A stretch of DNA of 64,000 nucleotides from Wuchereria bancrofti. Lineage: Eukaryota > Nematoda > Chromadorea > Rhabditida > Onchocercidae. The notes beneath the pieces were generated by a model. The model saw nothing but the letters and a program-made list of their open reading frames with translations, made no database searches and was not told where the DNA came from. The stretch is from NCBI GenBank assembly GCA_005281725.1, contig SSBO01000007.1:5718619-5782618 (forward strand). Direction: 5' to 3'. Positions 57,281 through 64,000 of this stretch are shown piece after piece (positions within the stretch are counted from its first letter, which is position 1; the number at the start of each line of letters is the position of its first letter). The position numbers were made by a program, and so were the translations under genes.

Positions 57281-57940
57281 ATGATCTGTAAGTCTGAAAT
57301 GGAAATTACACTAAGAAAAAATGCGACAATTGAAAACTTCGAGAAATTGCAAGCTCCACTGGCGAACAACGGCAGGATAATTTATCTTGAAGAGAAAAAT
57401 AAAAAATGCGCAAAAAATAAAAAAAATTTTATTAATTTTGCAAAATTATTTAAAAATGAGAAAGTAAATAACTATTTATCATCATTATTTATTATTATTA
57501 TTTCTATTATTATCATCGTTACTAATTAATTGCTCAATTTATTTATTTACTTATTTATTTATTTTTCCTGCCAAATTTTTGGTAAAACTTCTATGATTAG
57601 AACGTTTTATAAATGAGAATTTTTTTCTTTTTTATCCAGGTTAGGAATAAGATTGCCATTCATAAGCATATTAATTGGCTGTGACAAACGAAGCACTTTT
57701 GTAAGTAATCTTTTTTTGGCCAAATTCAAACTTTGTAAAAAGCTCATAAAATTTCTAAATGAATTTCATTTACTGTTTTTGTAAATTGACTTGTTTGTCT
57801 TTAAATCGATTTACTTATTTTTCGTGAGCTCTCGAATAGCTAAAAATTTTTAAAATGAATTTCAGGTCTTAACAATAGCAATTTTAATGGTATCTCTAAG
57901 CGGAAGTCTCATTACTTTTCGTAGCTTCTCCAAATGTTAA
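57281..57940 (+). CDS. Probable small membrane-protein gene, junction unresolved
   Basis: Exon 1 starts four bases after a TTATCAG acceptor, the layout of a trans-spliced first exon. It reads MICKSEMEITLRKNATIENF, EKLQAPLANNGRIIYLEE, then a lysine/asparagine-rich part to a GTAAAT donor after 57463. Exon 57640-57700 (TTTATCCAG acceptor, GTAAGT donor) reads LGIRLPFISILIGCDKRSTF, and exon 57866-57940 (ATTTCAG) reads VLTIAILMVSLSGSLITFRS, FSKC and stop. Exons 2 and 3 join in phase, but exon 1 (phase 0) does not fit exon 2 (phase 2). Either a small exon is missed, a base is wrong in the long A runs of exon 1, or exon 1 instead joins a short out-of-phase end. Two hydrophobic segments suggest a membrane protein. 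Not recognised. Confidence 0.4.
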
Positions 57941-60900
57941 TCCTTTCTTCTGTAATTTTTCTTTCAAAGAATTTCATTTTATTGAAAAGTTTTAGTAGTT
58001 CAATTTCATTTGCTTATCTTTTTCTGATTATAGAAAAAAATGAAGAAAACCAATTTTTGATAGTTATTTTTTTTTTTTTTTTGTAAATTGGTTTCACTTT
58101 TTTCTTTCGTTTGAGCAAAATTTTGAATTTCCATTTAATTAGAAAATATCTTAACTGCAACTGATTTCCATTTTTGTAGAATTATTTTGCTAGCAAAAAT
58201 TTTTTGGTTAGCATGAGTTAAAATTTTTTATTGAACATTGAATATACTTCTGAATTTTTTTTTATTGAAGTTTGTTTGAAACTTCTGATAATAATTTAAG
58301 AAGTTGTACTGAATGAAAATAATATTGAAATTCAAAAAAGAAAATAAAAGTAACACTGAATTTCAAAACATCAAAATTCAAGCTAAAATTAATGCCGAAT
58401 TTCAGAAGAAAGAAAGCAAAAATCAAAAATATTAGTCAGGTTTTATACTGCAATAAAATTTTGAAAATTTTCAGAAATTTATTGCTAATAATAGTTTTCA
58501 TTTGCAATAACAAGGAAGATTTAACAAAATTCAATCAATGTTAACAAAATTCTAACCATTTAACTGCTACCATAATCTTATTCCTCATCCTTTCTAGATC
58601 TTGAAATTAAGCTAGTTATCATATTATACTTTCCATCCTCATTGGACAATGAAATTTTAATTTAAATTTCAATTATCAATAAAAATTCCATTTTAAATTG
58701 ATTGATTATTTCAATCTATCAGATATTCAATGAATGATTTTTTGTTTTTCCAGAAATATTCATCGCAAATAATTAACAAAGAAAGATTTTGAGGTTTATT
58801 CTAAGCGATTGAATAGCTTATTTTTTTCTTCAAAATGATTGAGAATTCCAATTCTCAATTTCCGCTTATCTTGGCAAAAAGAAAGATAAAAAAGTATGCT
58901 TTTAAGCATTTAAGAAGAAAATATAAGTAATGAAAAATTCATTCATTCAATTTTTCATGCTAATAATTTCAGCTAAAAAAGGGTACAGAAAATTCCACCT
59001 TCAACAATTTATGGTACTACTAAAATAATTCATCGTCATTCTATTTATTTCTATGTTTTAAAATTTGCAATTGTCATTTCTCTTCCATTAAAGAATACAA
59101 AGATGAAAGAAGCAAAAATCTAAAAGGTAGAGATGAAAATTTTCTGTTTTGAAATATTTCGTTTTGGTTTATAAGAATAATGAAAATGGTAACAAATTAA
59201 TTTTGCTTTGCTTTGTTTAAATTGTTATTTAAGGATAAAAGAAAGATCCTTTATCCCTTAATTTTCTTTAATTTTTTTTTTTTACTTGAAATTATGTTGT
59301 AAATGAATAAATCAAAAGAAATAACTGAAATTTTGAGCAAAGTGAAACTTTTTTATTTTCAAAATACGATTTAATGTTGAATTAATTAAATTAATAACTT
59401 TTCTTCATAAATTATCATTTAATTGTGCTTATATCTTTCTTTTATAAAAAGTTATACTTTTCTTAGACCTTTGTGTATACTTAATTTCATTTTCTCCTTT
59501 TTATTCAGTACATCAAATACTAAAAAATAAACTTTTCCAAAACAAAGTGAATGTGAAAAAAAAAGAAATAAAAAATTATAGAATACATTCACTAGCAAAG
59601 TGCATATCATTTATTTCAAATTTTTCGAGGAGAAAATTTAAAAAGAAATGTAAATGAACACCTTTGTCCTTTTTTTCTTGTAATCATTGTTTTTATTAGT
59701 GAGAACAAATTATTACTTTGTAAATTTCTGATCCATGAATTGTCATCCAAATATTTTTGTTTAAATCCTGTTTCTAGGAGTATATTATATTGTATTAAAA
59801 ATTAATTATAAATATGAAATTATGGATGTAATTCTACATTAATAATTGATTACAGATATACAAATTATAAAGAAATATATTTTTGCAAGTGGAAAAGATA
59901 TTTTTTAACTTAATAATACCTTTAGTTAAAGTTAGTTATTAAAATAGACACTATTACTTTACTCAAAGATAGCTTTTATTTCAGAATTATTTAAATTTAA
60001 TTTATCACCAGCTATGTTGAAAAAAGCATCGTCTATAGGAAAAAAATGTAACAAATCAGACCATTTTTCAAAACGTGAATTTGAAATTTCGAATATTGAA
60101 ATCAAAGAAAAATAAGAAAATTATTTTTTAATTTCACAAATTATAAAATTAATACACCAATCAATCATTCGTTCATTAGACATTAGAAACGAAAAGAAAA
60201 ATGAATGACCACCATTTGTACATTGATTATCAATTTTTGAAGTTTTTAAAATTTAAAAATTTGCAGCGTACAGAAAAAGCATTAACTTGGAAATAAGAAC
60301 CACAACTAGTTGAAAGATTAATCATAAGCTAACACATTTCCTTTGTTATCGTTTATGAATTACAATTTATTGAAACTTTATTTTATGTTCTATGGTTTAT
60401 AAAGTTTTTTTTTTTTTTGAATTATGCTATCTTAACAAAACTTTTAGCATTGCCAATTTAATGACCTTAGCGTGTTCAAGTTTAAATAAGTGCAAACTAG
60501 TTTATTATATTAGACTGAAATAATAACTACTTCAATTTGTTTATTCGCTTTAAATTAAACGGTTTATTTTACTCAAAGTTATGATAGAACTTTATTTGTG
60601 CAAATATTAGCATAGCAAATTTTTGATAAATGGATTAGCAAAGTTGTTGCTAATGAATCATTTAACAAATTGAATATTTGGTAAAACAAGTCCTTCTCTA
60701 TTTTATCGTTTTTGCAATTTATAATGTGAAAATTTCAATTCAATCCTTGCCATAAGGTATATTATTCTTTAAGCAAATTTTCAGCGAAAAATTAAATTTT
60801 GAAATTCGAGAAAATTCTACTCAAATTTTTGTCCCAACAAATAACGGCTCAGAAAAAAACTAAAAAGTTGAAAATTCTGTTGAAAAATTAAAATCCTAAA

Positions 60901-61647
60901 AAAAACTGTTATATATTTTTTCAACAACATGAAAACTTTTATCAAATGTAAAAAAGAATAGCAACTTGACAGATGCAAATTTAATTAATATTAATTTTTG
61001 TAAATCTAAAGAAAGTAAATAGGAAGGGAATGATGCCATATTATTGGACAAACAGTCGTATTTATGAATTTCATGAATAAATTTGTATTATATTAGAATC
61101 TATTCATTATGAGAGATACTAGCATTTTTGATAAGCCACTGAGAAAGTTAAATCGTTTATTTTGCTGATTAAAAGTAGATAATTCTTGAAGTTTGACTTG
61201 AACAAATCGAAAGATTACAACTGTTTTCTTATAAATTAAACTTATTTAAATTAGAAAATGCATGATATAATTTTGCATTTGAAGTTTGCATGTTGAATTT
61301 AAACTTTTAAAATTTTAAAAAATCATTCGTTTGTTTTACTTAACAACAAACATAAAAATTTGTAAATTTAATTTTTCCTTTCAATCACTTAATTTTCCAC
61401 TTTCTAATTAATTTAATAATTAATTATACCAATACTTGAAATAAGTACTGACAATTTCTATTATGGATAAATACCATACGATTGAATTTTTTCGATCTGA
61501 GAGTAACGTTACTTTTTTCTACTTAACTTTATTTTTTCAGATATTAATTACAATTTGCTACTGAAATCCAAAATTTCTGTTCTTTTTTTTTCAAGAAACC
61601 TTAGAACGAATTGTTACAAAAACAATTAATTTTTCTTTCTTTTCTCC
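57941..61647. other. Intergenic AT-rich span
   Basis: No gene seen. It consists of AT-rich sequence with poly-T/poly-A runs. A 33-codon frame at 60014-60115 starting with ATG is too short and lysine-rich to accept. Confidence 0.4.
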
Positions 61648-63324
61648 ATGTGGTCGTTGCTCATATTAGTTGTTACTTTGTGCTTCACACATTCTTCATT
61701 TGACAGTTCAGTTAGTTTTTATAATTTTTTAATTATAAATATAACAAATTATTATTTTTGGTGATTTCATTTTTCATTTTTTCTTTTCAACATAAGTATT
61801 TTAAACAAATTTATTCGTTATTTATTTTTATCCAAAAAAAAAAGGAAATATGTTTTGCCGCTAATCTGCTGAATGTTCTTTAAAAATTTAGCTATTTTCA
61901 AAAAAAAAATAACTCTTCAAAGTTTTATTTTTTTTTTTTATTTTTTTTTTTATTCCCAACAACAAATTGAAACTTTTCAAAAAATATGTTAAAATTTTAA
62001 GAATATAAGTGGTGTGATAGTTTTTACTACTACAATTTGTTTTTTTTTCCTTTTTTTGCTAATGTTATATTTTAATAAATTAATTGAAGAGAGTAAAAGG
62101 TATTTTTTTACGGAATTGTAGATTTCAAAATATTATTTTCAAAATCTTTTCCAAGTTTTTTCCATCAAAAATATCTATCATTGAAATTACACTGATCGGA
62201 TGATGAAAACAAAAGGAATTGGCATTTGATGAGAGCAAATGAGATTTTAATACTTTCAGACATCACACTGCAAATCAAGTGATGATCGAAGCACTGATTG
62301 CATTGGAGCATATTTCGTTCAAACTGATGGAAAGTCTGTCTATGTCTAATTTTGTCCAAAAGAATTAGAAATTTCAAATTTGCAGAAAAAAGAAAGAAAT
62401 TAGACTTTTCTCTGATAAAAACATAATATAGCAGCTGTATAGCACAAAGATTAACCATAATATATCAGAACTATTCATATATCAATTCTAGAATGTATTC
62501 TCACTTAATAAAATAGACAAGACTGTTTGGTTTCAATAGTCCACATTGGTTGGCTTAGGCTTATAGAAAAAAAAATTGAGATTTCAGTTAATATTTTTTT
62601 TTAATATTCAGGTTTTCGCTTCTAAAATTTGAATTTTAAAAAATTTTCGAGTTTTTTTAAATTTTTTTTTCAAAAAAATTGGGAGTACTTTACATTTCTG
62701 AACAAAAATTAAAATTTGAAATCATTTGAATTGAGATTTTTTCCGTATAACTGAAAGTTGTTCCAGAATACAGCAATGTATCGAACATAAAGATTGCTAT
62801 GACTATCGGGAACCAGTACTTTGGTGTCGACCTAATCCTGAACAAAAATGGATGTGAATTTTTATAAATCCTTAAATGAAATTATAACGCAAATAAATTT
62901 TTTTTTGTCACTTTGATGATTCAACAAATAATTGTTTTAAAATCTTTGATTATTTGTAACCATTTATATATAATGTATGCAAAACATTATAGTATGCAAA
63001 ATAATTCTTTAAACTAGTTACTGCTCTAAAATATTTCAAAATTTTCTGTTTCAAAAGTTGAAATTTTTTTTTTACTTACAAATTATCAAGTGATATTTTA
63101 ATTCAAACAATTATTTGAATTGAATATCATTATATATACTTTGTTTTTTTTTTGAATTTATGCTATTTAATAATTATTCAAATAAGTATATGCATAATTT
63201 GTTTTGCAGGAAAGATGGTTGTCATTGTGATTTAAAACTTCATTCATGCATAATTAATCGCCAATCATACGGTCGTTTGGAGTACACTCATTGTCGTTCA
63301 GCGTTCAATTGGTACTGTCCTTAA
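61648..63324 (+). CDS. Secreted cysteine-rich protein, nematode type, unknown function
   Basis: Four exons join in phase to 112 aa: 61648-61710, 62260-62333, 62767-62853, 63210-63324. Exon 1 is a signal peptide (MWSLLILVVTLCFTHSSFDS) with cleavage likely after about residue 15-17. Acceptors are CTTTCAG, GTTCCAG and TTTTGCAG; the exon 1 donor GTTAGT and exon 3 donor GTGAAT are good, exon 2 (GTCTGT) is weaker. The mature protein has ten cysteines: HC and DC in exon 2, then QQCIEHKDCYDYREPVLWC, DGCHCDLKLHSC, EYTHC and a final WYCP. An even count after a signal peptide indicates five disulphides and export. It is not a ShK, Kunitz or EGF pattern that I know. Other phases give early stops, so the model is well constrained. 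The stop lies nine bases before a satellite array, so the 3' UTR probably runs into repeat. Confidence 0.75.
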
Positions 63325-63332
63325 TAAGTTAT

Positions 63333-64000
63333 TTCATTCATTCATTCATTCATTCATTCATTCATTCATTCATTCATTCATTCATTCATTCATTCATTCA
63401 TTCATTCATTCATTCATTCATTCATTCATTCATTCATTCATTCATTCATTCATTCATTCATTCATTCATTCATTCATTCATTCATTCATTCATTCATTCA
63501 TTCATTCATTCATTCATTCATTCATTCATTCATTCATTCATTCATTCATTCATTCAATTCATTCATTCATTCAATTCATTCATTCATTCAATTCATTCAT
63601 TCAATTCATTCATTCAATTCATTCATTCAATTCATTCATTCAATTCATTCATTCAATTCATTCATTCAATTCATTCATTCAATTCATTCATTCAATTCAT
63701 CCATTCAATTCATTCATTTAATTCATTCATTCAATTCATTCATTCAATTCATTCATTCAATTCATTCATTCAATGCATTCATTCAATTCATTCATTCAAT
63801 TCATCCATTCAATTCATTCATTTAATTCATTCATTCAATTCATTCATTCAATTCATTCATTCAATGCATTCATTCAATTCATTCATTCAATTCATTCATT
63901 CAATTCATGCATTCAATTCATTCATTCAATTCATTCATACAATTCATTCATTCAATTCATTCATTCAAGTCATTCATTCAATTCATTCATTCAATTCAAT
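63333..64000 (+). repeat. TTCA tetramer and 13-mer satellite, continues past the window
   Basis: About 55 pure TTCA units to 63555, then 13-bp units AATTCATTCATTC with occasional variants (TCCATTC, ATGCATTC, ATTTAATTC). A block carrying TCCATTC, ATTTAATTC and ATGCATTC occurs twice, 91-104 bp apart, that is by whole 13-mers, showing a higher-order repeat. The right end is cut by the window. Confidence 0.97.

Overview
This window is nuclear DNA of a nematode. It is very AT-rich, its genes are split into many short exons, and most introns fit the nematode pattern (GTAAGT-like donors, TTTCAG-like acceptors). Some gene starts lie just after a TTTCAG/TTTTAG-type site, as expected for trans-splicing. 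The Go-alpha protein assembled here is almost the same as Caenorhabditis elegans GOA-1 as I remember it. The large introns and long gene-poor stretches suggest a parasitic lineage rather than Caenorhabditis, but that is inference and I cannot name the species.

Layout. 1-1346 (+): 3' part of a p24/TMED cargo-receptor gene, four exons in phase, N-terminus off the left edge. 1347-22652: about 21 kb with no gene I can prove. It holds microsatellites, short tandem repeats, one arm of an inverted duplication (10881-11420) and a few minus-strand exon-like islands. 22653-29927 (+): goa-1, eight exons, 354 aa. 29928-39985: a second gene-poor span with the other arm of the inverted duplication (33648-34196), one exon-like island with perfect splice sites (37430-37507), a rare G-rich quadruplex-type motif and a 38-bp minisatellite. 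39986-42142 (+): a four-exon dual-specificity phosphatase-fold protein whose catalytic Cys is Ser. 45267-55055 (+): coatomer alpha subunit, 28 exons, 1247 aa. 57281-57940 (+): a probable small membrane-protein gene whose exon 1-2 junction I could not resolve. 61648-63324 (+): a four-exon gene for a 112-aa secreted protein with ten cysteines in its mature part. 63333-64000: TTCA/13-mer satellite running off the right edge.

The genes do not form an operon; spacing is kilobases. p24 and coatomer alpha both act in ER-Golgi traffic, which is probably chance here. The points most worth checking are the near-identical inverted repeats that bracket goa-1, the phosphatase-dead DSP, the unannotated cysteine-rich secreted gene, and a 30-bp tandem duplication that copies a splice acceptor in the coatomer gene. 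In such AT-rich DNA short open frames and TTTCAG sites are common by chance, so single exon-like islands carry low confidence.
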